The position numbers were made by a program, and so were the translations under genes. From UBA2377 sp964429385 (GTDB lineage Bacteria; Verrucomicrobiota; Verrucomicrobiia; Opitutales; Opitutaceae): a DNA stretch of 64,000 nt. The notes under the pieces were generated by a model. The model did not search any database. It was not told the DNA's origin and saw nothing but the letters and a program-made list of their open reading frames with translations. Positions 24,838 through 33,188 of this stretch are shown here, piece by piece (position 1 is the first letter of the stretch; every line of letters starts with the position of its first letter). Location: the NCBI GenBank assembly GCA_964429385.1, contig CAYSBR010000008.1, forward strand, positions 31,553 to 95,552. The letters are read 5' to 3'.

Positions 24838-24987
24838 GGCCGGCCTGGCCCCATTTATCCGTTTTCGGGGCCGTTCATCAAAGTTTCGTGTAACTTTCCC
24901 GGCTGGGCCGTGTTGTAGACCCATGCAAGTGAGTGGTGTTCACGCCCTGGGGTTGACCGGAGCCGGCCTGCGATTCGTCGCCGGGCG

Positions 24988-25077
24988 GCTGCGTCCGGCC
25001 GCAGCTGTGGGTGCCGTCTCACGGGCATTAGTTAATCAGTTGTTGTGTTGTGGAGGGGTCGTTGTGGGCCCCTCCAC
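24988..25077 (+). other. Structured leader of the MacA-like operon (unexplained hairpins)
   Basis: The 327-base gap 24838-25164 has no gene I can support. It contains two hairpins on the plus strand: GCTGCG/CGCAGC (24988-24993 with 25000-25005) and GTGGAGGGG/CCCCTCCAC (25050-25058 with 25069-25077, 10-base loop). The second is followed by ctttc rather than a U-run, so it is a weak terminator at best. It matches no riboswitch class I can recognise. Confidence 0.4.
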
Positions 25078-25164
25078 TTTCATTGGTGCGGTCCGGGCTG
25101 GCCGCTTGCCATCGGGGGCCGGATATCGAACCCTCCCCTTCTAAAAACCTCGCCCCTGCGACTC

Positions 25165-26523
25165 ATGAATCAATCCCCCTCCACTCCCGTGTCCCGCCGC
25201 AAATCCAAGATGAAATGGATCGTCATCGGCGGCAGCCTCCTGCTGGTCGCCCTGGTGGTCGCCGGCCTCTCCTCCAACCGCAACAAAGACCGTGGCATCA
25301 TGGTCACGACCGAAAAGGCCGTGGTGAAGACGATCACCCAGGTGGTCACCGCCACCGGCAAGATCCGGCCCGAGGTCGAGGTGAAAATCTCACCCGAGGT
25401 TGCGGGCGAGATCATCGAGCTGCCCGTGAAGGAAGGGCAGTCCGTCCGGCGCGGCGATCTGCTTGTGCGGATCAAACCCGATTTTTACCAGGCCCAGCTG
25501 GAGCAGCAGGAGGCTGCGCTCAGCTCGGCCAAGGCGGCCAGTGTGCTCAGTCAGGCGCGGCTCACCAAGGCCGAGCAGGATTACCGTCAGGCGCAGGAGC
25601 TGCACGGGGTGAAGCTGATCTCGGATTCCGACCATCTTGCGGCCAAGACCAACGTCGAGGTGGCCCGCGCCGACTTCGCCTCGTCGCAGGCGCAGATCCG
25701 CCGGGCCGAGGGCTCGGTCAACCAGGCGGCGGATCAGCTGAGCAAGACCGCCATCTATGCGCCGACGGATGGCACGGTGAGCTCCCTTTCCAGCGAAGTG
25801 GGCGAGCGCGTGGTCGGCACCGGACAGTTTGCCGGCACCGAGATCATGCGCGTGGCCAATCTGGACAGCATGGAAGTGCGCGTACGCGTGAATGAAAACG
25901 ACATCATCAACGTGAAGGTGGGCGATCCCGCCCGCATCACGATCGACGCGTTCCCCGGCCGGCGCTTCAATGGCGAGGTGAAGGAGATCGCCTCCGCGGC
26001 GCTGACCTCGGGCCAGAACACGCAGGAGGAGGTCACCAATTTCGAGGTGCGCGTGCGCATCACCGACAAGGAGCTGCGGCTGCGCCCGGGCATGAGCGCC
26101 AACACCGACATCGAGACGCTCACCGTGGAGAACGTGGTGGCGGTGCCCATCCAGTCCGTGACCGTGCGTTCGCGGGAGGGGGCCAAAACCATCGAGCAGC
26201 TGACGCAGGAACGTGAACGGAAGGCCCGCGAGAATCAGGGCGAAGGCGCGGCGGCGGTGGTCAATGAACGCCAGCAGCGCGAAAGCGAGCGCGCGGACCG
26301 CGAGGCCCTGCAGCGCGTGGTCTTTGTGCGGGAGGGCGACAAGGTGAAGCAGGTGCCGGTCGAGACCGGCGTGGCCGATTCCACCCATATGGAAATCAAG
26401 TCCGGCCTGGCGGAAGGCACCGAAGTGGTGAGCGGCAGCTTCAGCGTCATCACCCGCACGCTCAAGGACGGGTCCTCCATTCGGGTGGAGCGTGCCCGCG
26501 GGACCGCGGAGTCGGGAAAATAA
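25165..26523 (+). CDS. MacA-like periplasmic adaptor (HlyD/RND membrane fusion protein)
   Basis: A 452-residue adaptor with an N-terminal membrane anchor (about 16-35, MKWIVIGGSLLLVALVVAGL), a split lipoyl domain (KISPEVAGEIIELPVKEGQSV and TDGTVSSLSSEVGERV), an alpha-hairpin between them (about 105-190) and a beta-barrel domain. A highly charged stretch (about 350-385, QERERKARENQGEG) is inserted before the C-terminal domain and is unusual. It should link the downstream ATPase and two permeases to an outer-membrane channel. No TolC gene is in the window. Four bases separate it from the ATPase gene. Confidence 0.9.
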   Translation: MNQSPSTPVSRRKSKMKWIVIGGSLLLVALVVAGLSSNRNKDRGIMVTTEKAVVKTITQVVTATGKIRPEVEVKISPEVAGEIIELPVKEGQSVRRGDLLVRIKPDFYQAQLEQQEAALSSAKAASVLSQARLTKAEQDYRQAQELHGVKLISDSDHLAAKTNVEVARADFASSQAQIRRAEGSVNQAADQLSKTAIYAPTDGTVSSLSSEVGERVVGTGQFAGTEIMRVANLDSMEVRVRVNENDIINVKVGDPARITIDAFPGRRFNGEVKEIASAALTSGQNTQEEVTNFEVRVRITDKELRLRPGMSANTDIETLTVENVVAVPIQSVTVRSREGAKTIEQLTQERERKARENQGEGAAAVVNERQQRESERADREALQRVVFVREGDKVKQVPVETGVADSTHMEIKSGLAEGTEVVSGSFSVITRTLKDGSSIRVERARGTAESGK

Positions 26524-26527
26524 CGCC

Positions 26528-27265
26528 ATGACGCCGTCTGCTCCTTCCGCGGCCGCACCCCGGTCCGTGCGCCCGCCCGGGCCCCTCGTGATCGAGATCG
26601 AGGGTGTATCCAAGCTCTACAAGATGGGGGCGGAGACGATCCATGCCCTGCGCGGGGTGAGCATGAAGATTCACCGCAACGAATACCTCGCCATCATGGG
26701 GCCTTCCGGCTCGGGAAAATCCACGCTCATGAACATGCTTGGCTGCCTTGATACGCCCACGGCCGGCCGGTATGAATTTTCCGGCAAGAGCGTCGCGGGC
26801 ATGGTCGATGACGAGCTGGCGGATATCCGCAACCGTGAGATCGGTTTTGTTTTTCAGAGCTTCAACCTGCTGCCGCGTTCCGATGCGCTGCACAACGTGG
26901 AGCTGCCCCTCATCTATGCCGGGGTGCCGGCCGCGGAACGGCATGAACGCGCGCGCGCCGCGCTCGAGCACGTGGGGCTGGGGGAGCGCATCCATCACCG
27001 GCCCAACGAACTCTCCGGCGGCCAGCGCCAGCGCGTGGCCATCGCCCGGGCGCTCGTCAACCGCCCCTCGATCCTCCTGGCCGACGAGCCCACCGGGGCG
27101 CTCGACAGCAAGACCGGCATCGAAATCATGGCCCTCTTCGAGGAGCTCTATGCGCAGGGCAACACCATCATTCTCGTCACACACGAGGAAGACATCGCCC
27201 GCCACGCCCGCCGCATCGTCCGCCTCCGCGACGGCCTGATCGAGTCGGATGCGTCCGCATCCTGA
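26528..27265 (+). CDS. MacB-type ABC transporter ATP-binding protein
   Basis: A 245-residue ATPase: Walker A GPSGSGKST, signature LSGGQRQRVAIARALV, Walker B ILLADEPTGALD, H-loop LVTHEEDIARH. An Ala/Pro-rich tail of about 18 residues precedes the domain. It works with the adaptor upstream and the two separate permeases downstream, in place of the fused ATPase-permease of E. coli MacB. The stop codon overlaps the left inverted repeat of the four-helix-bundle insert, so the insertion came exactly at the gene's end. Confidence 0.9.
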   Translation: MTPSAPSAAAPRSVRPPGPLVIEIEGVSKLYKMGAETIHALRGVSMKIHRNEYLAIMGPSGSGKSTLMNMLGCLDTPTAGRYEFSGKSVAGMVDDELADIRNREIGFVFQSFNLLPRSDALHNVELPLIYAGVPAAERHERARAALEHVGLGERIHHRPNELSGGQRQRVAIARALVNRPSILLADEPTGALDSKTGIEIMALFEELYAQGNTIILVTHEEDIARHARRIVRLRDGLIESDASAS

Positions 27266-27282
27266 TTCTCGATTTTCGATTT
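27264..27282. repeat. Left 19-nt inverted repeat of the four-helix-bundle cassette (type A)
   Basis: The arm gattctcgattttcgattt is matched perfectly by its reverse complement at 27642-27660. Its first two bases belong to the stop codon of the ATPase gene. Confidence 0.85.
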
Positions 27283-27287
27283 CTGCC

Positions 27288-27680
27288 ATGACTGAAAAGG
27301 AACTCAAACAACGGACGAAGACCTTCGCCCTGCGAGGGCTGAAGCTGATTGATTCCCTGCCGGACACGCGTTCCGGCCGCGTTTTAGCCGGGCAGTTGGG
27401 TCGCTCCGGCACATCCGTCGGCGCCAATTATCGAGCTGCCTGCCGTTCGCGTTCCACCGCCGAGATGATTGCCAAACTATCGGTGGTCGAGGAAGAGGCG
27501 GATGAAGCGGCCTTCTGGCTGGAACTGGTGGCCGAGCACGGTCTGATGACAGCGGCTAAAATTGCGCCCCTGCATCAGGAGGCAGAGGAACTGACCGCCA
27601 TCATGGTCGGGTCCCGTCGGACGCTCGCGAAGCGCGGGCTCAAATCGAAAATCGAGAATCCAAAATCGAAAATCCCGTGA
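27288..27680 (+). CDS. Four-helix bundle protein (S23 / IVS-encoded protein family)
   Basis: A 130-residue helical protein of the four-helix-bundle family first known from 23S rRNA intervening sequences and also found as the Avd accessory protein fold. Marks are KTFALRGLKLIDSLPDTRSG and the conserved LGRSGTSVGANYRAACRSRS. The family is thought to bind nucleic acid, but its function outside retroelements is unknown. It lies between perfect 19-nt inverted repeats in a MacB-type operon. Its last 13 residues (LKSKIENPKSKIP) are encoded by the right repeat, and its stop overlaps the permease GTG start. Confidence 0.88.
   Translation: MTEKELKQRTKTFALRGLKLIDSLPDTRSGRVLAGQLGRSGTSVGANYRAACRSRSTAEMIAKLSVVEEEADEAAFWLELVAEHGLMTAAKIAPLHQEAEELTAIMVGSRRTLAKRGLKSKIENPKSKIP
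27642..27676. repeat. Right inverted repeat of the four-helix-bundle cassette plus an extra unit (type A)
   Basis: Positions 27642-27660 (aaatcgaaaatcgagaatc) are the perfect inverse of 27264-27282. A further copy, caaaatcgaaaatcc, follows to 27675. The repeat is translated as the tail of the four-helix protein and ends at the GTG start of the permease. Confidence 0.85.
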
Positions 27681-28924
27681 GGCGCTTGCTTTACGAGTTA
27701 AACGAATCCCTGCGCATTGCGTTTGCGCAGATCCGGGCGAACAAGATGCGCTCGGCGCTCACCGCGCTGGGAGTGGTCATCGGTATCGTTGCCGTCACGC
27801 TGATGGGCACGGCGATCAAGGGCATTGATGTGGGGGTGGATCGCAGCATGGCCGGCTTTGGCGACGACGTGCTTTATGTTTCCAAGTGGCCCTGGCGCGA
27901 AGTGGAGGACTGGTGGAACTACCGCAACCGCCGCCCGATCCAGACCACGTATGCGGCGCAGATCAACCAGTGGATCGCGACCCATCCGGAGGGGCCGCTC
28001 ACGCTGGCGGTGCCCACCGCCAACCGGGGCAGCACCATCATTCGCGGAGAATCCCGCGTGAACAACATCTGGACCCTCGGCACCTCGGCGGATTTTACGC
28101 GCATGTCGAAATCCGACATGAAGGAAGGCCGCTTCTTCAGCGAATTCGAGGCGCAGGCGGGGCGGAATGTCCTCGTTGTCGGCTTCGATGTGGCCGCGGC
28201 GCTTTTCCCCGGGGAATCGCCGTTGGGCAAGCAGGTGCGGGTCGAGGGGCAGACTTTTGAAGTCATCGGCGTGGCCGCCCGCCAGGGCAGTTTTCTCGGG
28301 CTCTTCAGCTGGGATTCGATGGTGGCGATGCCGCTCACGACCTACCGGCGCTATTTTTCCGCCCGCGATGACGGTGAGGTCCGCGTGCAATACGATGCGG
28401 CCCGGATGGCGGCGGCGAAGGATGAACTGCGCGGGTTGGTGCGGCGCATCCGCCAGCTCGGACCCGAGCAGCGCGACGATTTTGAAATCAACGAACAGGG
28501 CGCGATTCGCGAGCAGCTTGATCCCATCAAGAACGGCATCGCGCTGGCCGGTCTGCTCATCACCGGCCTGGCGCTCTTTGTCGGCGCGATCGGTATCATG
28601 AACATCACCTACGTGAGCGTGAAGGAGCGCACCCGGGAGATCGGCACGCGCAAGGCTCTGGGGGCCCGCCGCCGCACGATCCTGCTGCAATTTCTGATCG
28701 AGGCGGTGTTCATCTGCGTGATCGGCGGCCTGGCCGGTCTCGCGTTTACGGCCGGCATCGCCGCGGCGGTGGGGGCGATCGCGCCCTCGTTTCCGCTCGT
28801 GTTTTCCGGCGGCCTGGTGGTGGCCGGCTTGGTCATCTCCGTTGTCACCGGCGTCGTCAGCGGGTTCGCGCCCGCCTGGCAGGCCAGCAAACTCGATCCG
28901 GTGGAGGCGCTGCGCTATGAATGA
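27677..28924 (+). CDS. MacB-type ABC transporter permease (first copy)
   Basis: A 415-residue permease with one N-terminal membrane helix, a periplasmic domain (about 45-285) and a C-terminal FtsX domain with three helices. The conserved mechanotransmission start of that domain is seen in NITYVSVKERTREIGTRKALGA. The GTG start overlaps the stop of the inserted four-helix gene, so its translation now depends on that gene. The original start before the insertion may have been different. It is followed, after a 150-base gap with a gene remnant, by a second permease. Confidence 0.88.
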   Translation: MRRLLYELNESLRIAFAQIRANKMRSALTALGVVIGIVAVTLMGTAIKGIDVGVDRSMAGFGDDVLYVSKWPWREVEDWWNYRNRRPIQTTYAAQINQWIATHPEGPLTLAVPTANRGSTIIRGESRVNNIWTLGTSADFTRMSKSDMKEGRFFSEFEAQAGRNVLVVGFDVAAALFPGESPLGKQVRVEGQTFEVIGVAARQGSFLGLFSWDSMVAMPLTTYRRYFSARDDGEVRVQYDAARMAAAKDELRGLVRRIRQLGPEQRDDFEINEQGAIREQLDPIKNGIALAGLLITGLALFVGAIGIMNITYVSVKERTREIGTRKALGARRRTILLQFLIEAVFICVIGGLAGLAFTAGIAAAVGAIAPSFPLVFSGGLVVAGLVISVVTGVVSGFAPAWQASKLDPVEALRYE

Positions 28925-28949
28925 GCGATACGGAGTGAAGAGTGTGAGT

Positions 28950-29010
28950 TTCCGCCCTGAAAGCCCTGAGCTCAAGGAGCGTGCCAAACGCTTTGCCCTG
29001 CGCATGAGCC
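28950..29010 (+). pseudogene. N-terminal remnant of a second four-helix bundle gene
   Basis: Codons at 28968-29009 read ELKERAKRFALRMSR, which aligns with ELKQRTKTFALRGLK of the intact four-helix gene at 27288 (8 of 11 residues alike up to FALR). The similarity then stops and the frame is not a plausible protein. The piece lies between the two permeases of the same operon, the equivalent position to the intact insert one gene earlier. It looks like a decayed second copy. Confidence 0.5.
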
Positions 29011-29074
29011 GTCCGCCGACCGCACGATCCCTCCGCAGGGCCGCCAACCCGCTGTCCGCAATCTGCACGCCGCA

Positions 29075-30301
29075 ATGAACTTCCTGGAGACCATCAAGCT
29101 GTCCCTCGCGGCGCTCCGGGCGAACAAACTGCGCTCGCTGCTCACGATGCTGGGCATCGCCGTGGGTGTCTTTTCGGTCATCGGTGTGATGACGGTTATC
29201 AGCGGTCTGCGCGCCAATATCGAGTCCGGCCTCAACGTCCTCGGGGCGAATTCGTTCCAGTTCTCCAAATATCCGGCGGTGAACTTCAGCGATCCCCGGC
29301 AGCGGTTCGCCAACCGGCGCGACATCACCTACCAGCAGGCGACCCGGTTCAAGGGGTTGATGGAGGGGCAGGCGGAGGTGTCGCTCACGATCATGCGCGG
29401 CGGCCGGCGGGTGGTCTATCTCGACCGCTTCACCAATCCCAACGTCCTCCTCGGCGGCGGAGACGAGAATTTCATCATTGCCCGCAACTTCGAGATCGCC
29501 GCTGGCCGCAACCTCAGTCCCGGGGATGTCGAGTTTGGCCGGGCGATCTGCGTGCTCGGTCATGACATCGTGAAACGCCTGTTTCCCAATGAGGAAGCGC
29601 TGGGGAAGCCCGTCCGCATTGATGGGCAAAGCTACACCGTCGTGGGGGTGGCCGGCTCCAAAGGTTCTTCTTTCGGGCAGAGCCAGGATAATTTCATCCT
29701 CATCCCGATCACCCGCTGGCTGCAGGTTTATGGCAGCGCCCGGCGCTCGATCAGCATCAACGTGCAGGCCCCGAATCAGGAAATCCTGCCGGCGGTGCAG
29801 GATCAGGCCATCGGCGCGATGCGCCTGGCGCGTGGGCTTGAGCCCGAGGATCCCAACGACTTTGAGCTGTTCTCCAATGAGTCCCTCGTCGAGGCGTTCA
29901 ACAACATCGCTAGCGTGGTGGCGATCGGAGCCTTTGTGATCAGTGCCATCGCGCTGCTGGCTTCCGGCGTGGGCGTGATGAACATCATGCTGGTGAGTGT
30001 CACGGAGCGCACCCGGGAGATCGGCATCCGCAAGAGCATCGGAGCGAAGAAGCGCAACATTCTCCAGCAGTTCCTGCTGGAGGCGGTGACGCTTTCCCTG
30101 CTCGGCGGCCTGGGCGGCGTGCTGGCGGGCATCGCCGCCGGCAATCTCGCGGGCATGCTGCTGAGCGCCGCCGTGGTCTTTCCGCTGGGCTGGGCGATCA
30201 CCGGTCTCCTCGTGTGCAGCGCCATTGGCATCGGCTTCGGTCTCTATCCCGCCTGGAAGGCCGCGTCGCTCGATCCGATCGAGGCGTTGCGCTATGAGTG
30301 A
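29075..30301 (+). CDS. MacB-type ABC transporter permease (second copy)
   Basis: A 408-residue permease with the same layout as its upstream neighbour: N-terminal helix (SLLTMLGIAVGVFSVIGVMT), periplasmic domain, FtsX domain with VTERTREIGIRKSIGAKKRN. The two permeases presumably form a heterodimer served by the ATPase at 26528 and the adaptor at 25165. Separate, paired MacB permeases are common in Verrucomicrobiota and Bacteroidota. Substrates may be antibiotics, peptides or lipids. Confidence 0.88.
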   Translation: MNFLETIKLSLAALRANKLRSLLTMLGIAVGVFSVIGVMTVISGLRANIESGLNVLGANSFQFSKYPAVNFSDPRQRFANRRDITYQQATRFKGLMEGQAEVSLTIMRGGRRVVYLDRFTNPNVLLGGGDENFIIARNFEIAAGRNLSPGDVEFGRAICVLGHDIVKRLFPNEEALGKPVRIDGQSYTVVGVAGSKGSSFGQSQDNFILIPITRWLQVYGSARRSISINVQAPNQEILPAVQDQAIGAMRLARGLEPEDPNDFELFSNESLVEAFNNIASVVAIGAFVISAIALLASGVGVMNIMLVSVTERTREIGIRKSIGAKKRNILQQFLLEAVTLSLLGGLGGVLAGIAAGNLAGMLLSAAVVFPLGWAITGLLVCSAIGIGFGLYPAWKAASLDPIEALRYE

Positions 30302-30333
30302 TCCGATCGCGTGGCGGATGATTTGCGGAAAAT

Positions 30334-30363
30334 AAAAAACCGTGCGCCGGGTATGGCGCACGG
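30334..30363 (-). terminator. Terminator of the DUF5684-like gene
   Basis: Arms ccgtgcgcc (30340-30348) and ggcgcacgg (30355-30363) give a 9-bp stem with a 6-base loop. On the minus strand it is followed by six T (30339-30334), which assigns it to the small membrane protein gene; it may also stop the permease operon from the other side. Confidence 0.85.
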
Positions 30364-30384
30364 GTGTGAGAGGGGCGGGACGAC

Positions 30385-30729
30385 TCAGGCGGTCCGGGCC
30401 GGGGCGCTGTAGGTGGCGCTGCCGAAGCCGAGGATCGGATAGAAAATGAACCCGAGGAAGGCGAGACCGAGACCAAACCCCGCGCCCTTGCCGAAGGCCT
30501 TGGCGACATCAATGGCCACGATGATGGCGATCACCAGGTTGACGAGCGGAATGAGGAACAGCAGCAGCCACCAGCCCGGGCGGTTGGCCACCTTGAGCAG
30601 AATGTAGGCGTTGTAGATCGGGATGATGGCGGCCCAGCCGGGCTGGCCGGCCTTGGCGAAGGTTTTCCAGATTCCGGCAATGATGAGAACGATGATCGCG
30701 AGCTGAAACAACAGGACGATGAATTCCAT
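30385..30729 (-). CDS. DUF5684-like small membrane protein
   Basis: A 114-residue membrane protein with four hydrophobic segments. The block WKTFAKAGQPGWAAIIPIYN followed by RPGWWLLLFLIPLVNL is the DUF5684 signature, also found beside signal peptidase-type proteins. The ATG at 30729 is chosen because the first membrane helix begins there (MEFIVLLFQLAIIVLIIAGI). Function unknown. It is monocistronic with its own terminator and is convergent with the permease operon. Confidence 0.8.
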   Translation of the reverse strand: MEFIVLLFQLAIIVLIIAGIWKTFAKAGQPGWAAIIPIYNAYILLKVANRPGWWLLLFLIPLVNLVIAIIVAIDVAKAFGKGAGFGLGLAFLGFIFYPILGFGSATYSAPARTA

Positions 30730-30857
30730 GATGGTGTGGATTTGATGGTTGAAACTGACCCTGGCTGCGCCCGGAAGAAAGTCCGGGCAGGCGAGATCAC
30801 TAAGGCCTGCCATGGGGCTCGACAAGCGCGCAATCCGGGGAGCAGGCTCGCCCGCGA

Positions 30858-31766
30858 ATGAACACGCGCAAGCCTCTCGACGGCCAGGCAACCGGGGTCA
30901 TGGTCGTGCTCTGTGCGATCTGGGGCCTGCAGCAGGTCGCCCTGAAAGCGGCGGCACCGGATATGGCGCCGGTGCTGCAGATTGCCCTGCGCTCCGTGGT
31001 CACGGCGGGGGTGGTCTTTCTCCTGGTCTGCTGGCGGCGTGAATTGGCGGCCCTGCGGGGCGGAACGTGGAAACCAGGGCTGGCCGTCGGCGTGTTGTTC
31101 ACCCTGGAGTTCCTGTTCGTGGGCGAGGGGCTCCGTTTCACCAGCGCCTCGCACATGGCGATTTTCCTCTATACCGCGCCGATTTTCACGGCGCTCGGTC
31201 TGCATTTCAAGATGCCGGAAGAGCGGTTGACGGCGGTGCAATGGACCGGGATTGCCCTGGCTTTTGCCGGGGTGGCTGTCTCCTTCTCGGGCCGCGGCGG
31301 TGTCGAGGTGGGAAACCAGGCCTGGGTGGGGGATCTCCTTGGGCTCGCCGCAGGCGTGGCCTGGGCGGGCACAACCCTGACGGTGCGATTCTCCCGCCTG
31401 TCGGGGGCGCCGGCCACGGTGACCCTGCTGTATCAACTCATCGGCGCCTCCGTACTGTTGCTGGCGGCGGTCTGGCTGTCGGGCCAGACGGCGGTGACGG
31501 TTACCCCCGTGCTGCTCTCCAGCCTCGGCTTCCAGATCATTGTGGTGTCGCTGTTCAGCTTCCTCGTGTGGTTTTCCCTGTTGCGGCGCTACCTCGCCTC
31601 CCGCCTGGGCGCGCTTTCTTTCCTGACTCCGGTTTTTGGTGTGCTTTTCGGTGTGCTGATTCTGCAGGAGCAGCTCGACCGGAGTTTTGTGCTCGGGGCC
31701 GGTTTGATCGTCGCGGGTATCCTGCTCGTGAGCGCCCGCGATCTGCTGGCGCGGGGGAAGCCCTGA
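30858..31766 (+). CDS. DMT superfamily transporter (EamA family)
   Basis: A 302-residue inner-membrane protein with ten predicted helices in two EamA repeats (about 12-140 and 155-295). Family marks include AIWGLQQVALKAA in helix 1 and the second-repeat end ASRLGALSFLTPVFGVLFGV. EamA proteins export amino acids and small metabolites. The substrate is unknown. It stands alone, divergent from the DUF5684-like gene. Confidence 0.88.
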   Translation: MNTRKPLDGQATGVMVVLCAIWGLQQVALKAAAPDMAPVLQIALRSVVTAGVVFLLVCWRRELAALRGGTWKPGLAVGVLFTLEFLFVGEGLRFTSASHMAIFLYTAPIFTALGLHFKMPEERLTAVQWTGIALAFAGVAVSFSGRGGVEVGNQAWVGDLLGLAAGVAWAGTTLTVRFSRLSGAPATVTLLYQLIGASVLLLAAVWLSGQTAVTVTPVLLSSLGFQIIVVSLFSFLVWFSLLRRYLASRLGALSFLTPVFGVLFGVLILQEQLDRSFVLGAGLIVAGILLVSARDLLARGKP

Positions 31767-32021
31767 CGGATCCGTGCAGTTTAGTTCCGATCGCTCCCGG
31801 CGCCGCCCAAGACGGGTGAATCACGACGGAGGCATGGCGGAGATGGCGTGGTAAGAACACGAAACCTGCCGGATCGGCGGAGTGTTAATGCCTCCTTTCC
31901 CGCAGCCCCATGCGGCGATCCTGTCTTTCTGCATCATTCCGGCCAGGACGTTTCCTTGGGGGCAGGCAAACCGGCCAACGAATCGGCTCGTGCCCGCCGT
32001 CCGGCGCGACAGGATGAGGGC

Positions 32022-32564
32022 ATGGGCAAGGTTTTTGAGAGCATCACGCCGGAGCTGCGCGAGTGGATCGGGGCGCAGAAGCTGTTCTTCGTTGCCACGG
32101 CACCGCTGGCGGCGGACGGGCACGTCAATTGTTCGCCCAAGGGCGGCGATACGTTTCGCGTGCTCGGACCGCACGAGGTGGCGTATGCCGACCTGACGGG
32201 CAGCGGGATCGAGACGGTGGCGCACCTGCGGGAGAACGGCCGCATCGTGGTGATGTTCTGCGCCTTTTTCGGGGCGCCCAAAATCGTGCGCCTGCACGGT
32301 CAGGGAGAGGTGCTGGAGCCCGGGGCGGAGGGCTTCGAGCAAGTTCGTGCGCAGTTTGGCGAACTGCCGGGGTTGCGCTCATTCATCCGCATCCGCGTGA
32401 CGCGGGTGGCGGATTCCTGCGGGTATGCCGTGCCATTCTACGATTTTGTGGCGCCGCGCGAGGTGCTCGACAATCTGGCCGCCAAGCTGGGCCCCGAGGG
32501 CCTGGCGGATTACCGGGCGAGGCGCAACCGCCAGAGCATTGACGGGCTGCCGGGGCTGACGTGA
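32022..32564 (+). CDS. Pyridoxamine 5'-phosphate oxidase-family protein (FMN-binding split barrel)
   Basis: A 180-residue split-barrel flavoprotein. FFVATAPLAADGHVNCSPKGGDTFRVLG is the usual start of the pyridoxamine-oxidase-like fold (given here as two joined segments), and FCAFFGAPKIVRLHGQGEVL forms its core. The ATG at 32022 has a fair ribosome site (aggatgaggg). Members use FMN or F420, and many are of unknown substrate; this one is not a biosynthetic PdxH. It lies next to the AT-rich gap with the transposase relic. Confidence 0.82.
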   Translation: MGKVFESITPELREWIGAQKLFFVATAPLAADGHVNCSPKGGDTFRVLGPHEVAYADLTGSGIETVAHLRENGRIVVMFCAFFGAPKIVRLHGQGEVLEPGAEGFEQVRAQFGELPGLRSFIRIRVTRVADSCGYAVPFYDFVAPREVLDNLAAKLGPEGLADYRARRNRQSIDGLPGLT

Positions 32565-32584
32565 AGGGGCCATACCTGTCAAAA

Positions 32585-32988
32585 ATGCAGGAAGCTCTCG
32601 TGAGTTGCAGAGGCCGACGAGCCAATGGCCCATTCTCGGAACCCGCAACCAGTCCTTCATTGCTCAAGCTACAAGGCTGTTGTTTGTTGATTATCGATGT
32701 CCGTTTACCTGTCCCAAGCCGGCTAAAGCGCCTCGCCAACGTGCTTGGCAAGCAGTGCATTCCGGCTGGGCTGAGGTGCCTCGATGACCAGTTTTGCATC
32801 AGGACATAGGCGTGGAAGATTCAGCTGTAGCGGGTCCTTCGTTTCCCGGCGCACTCGCAAAAAGGTCTGCGCCACACCTGCATGCGCACAAAGAGATCCC
32901 GCTGGTAATTGCCACGATTGATGACATGGTAAAGTGCCCTAGGATATTGGATGCGCAGCTTCCGCTGCTGTCTGGTGGAAACTCCCAT
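32585..32988 (-). pseudogene. Degraded REP-associated tyrosine transposase (RAYT, IS200-like)
   Basis: A frame from ATG 32988 reads KLRIQYPRALYHVINRGNYQ then RDLF before meeting a stop at 32823; this is the diagnostic RAYT N-terminus. A second frame, upstream of 32799 downward, continues with HAYVLMQNW, PAGMHCLPSTLARRFSRL and, near its end, EGLVAGSENGPLA and LQLTRA, matching the family's GMHWLQSTFATRFNR, GPL and HLNPVRA blocks. The HUH residues after VLM are gone (NWSSRH for NHxHL), and the two parts are out of frame. It is not functional. Such transposases normally mobilise REP hairpins. Confidence 0.75.
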
Positions 32989-33025
32989 GCCCAAGCCTTC
33001 AGATAATCACATAATCAACAAACAA

Positions 33026-33179
33026 CGGCCTGACTCCCTCCTGTGTCCCGTTGAATAATAATCACGCGAGATCCACTATCAAGCTGTAAATAAGGATCTT
33101 GCGTGAGTATCCCGCCGCATCCTCACTGGTTCCGCCGTGCCAAAGTTAACGCCATTCCGGCCTTGATTCCCTCCTGTGC
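33026..33179. repeat. Imperfect direct repeat pair in the AT-rich gap
   Basis: The segment cggcctgactccctcctgtg near 33026-33045 recurs as ccggccttgattccctcctg near 33158-33178. The interval between them holds no gene. The pair lies beside the RAYT relic and the AT-rich small gene. The rest of 32989-33188 and 33375-33524 shows nothing I can assign. Confidence 0.4.
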
Positions 33180-33188
33180 GTCGTGCGT

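Noticed and set aside
27288..27680. Four-helix bundle gene as part of an rRNA intervening sequence or a diversity-generating retroelement
   Set aside because: There is no rRNA, reverse transcriptase or template repeat in the window.
27698..30361. Frame of nearly 890 codons on the minus strand across both MacB permeases
   Set aside because: Low-complexity His/Arg/Asp-rich text; both plus-strand permeases are well supported.
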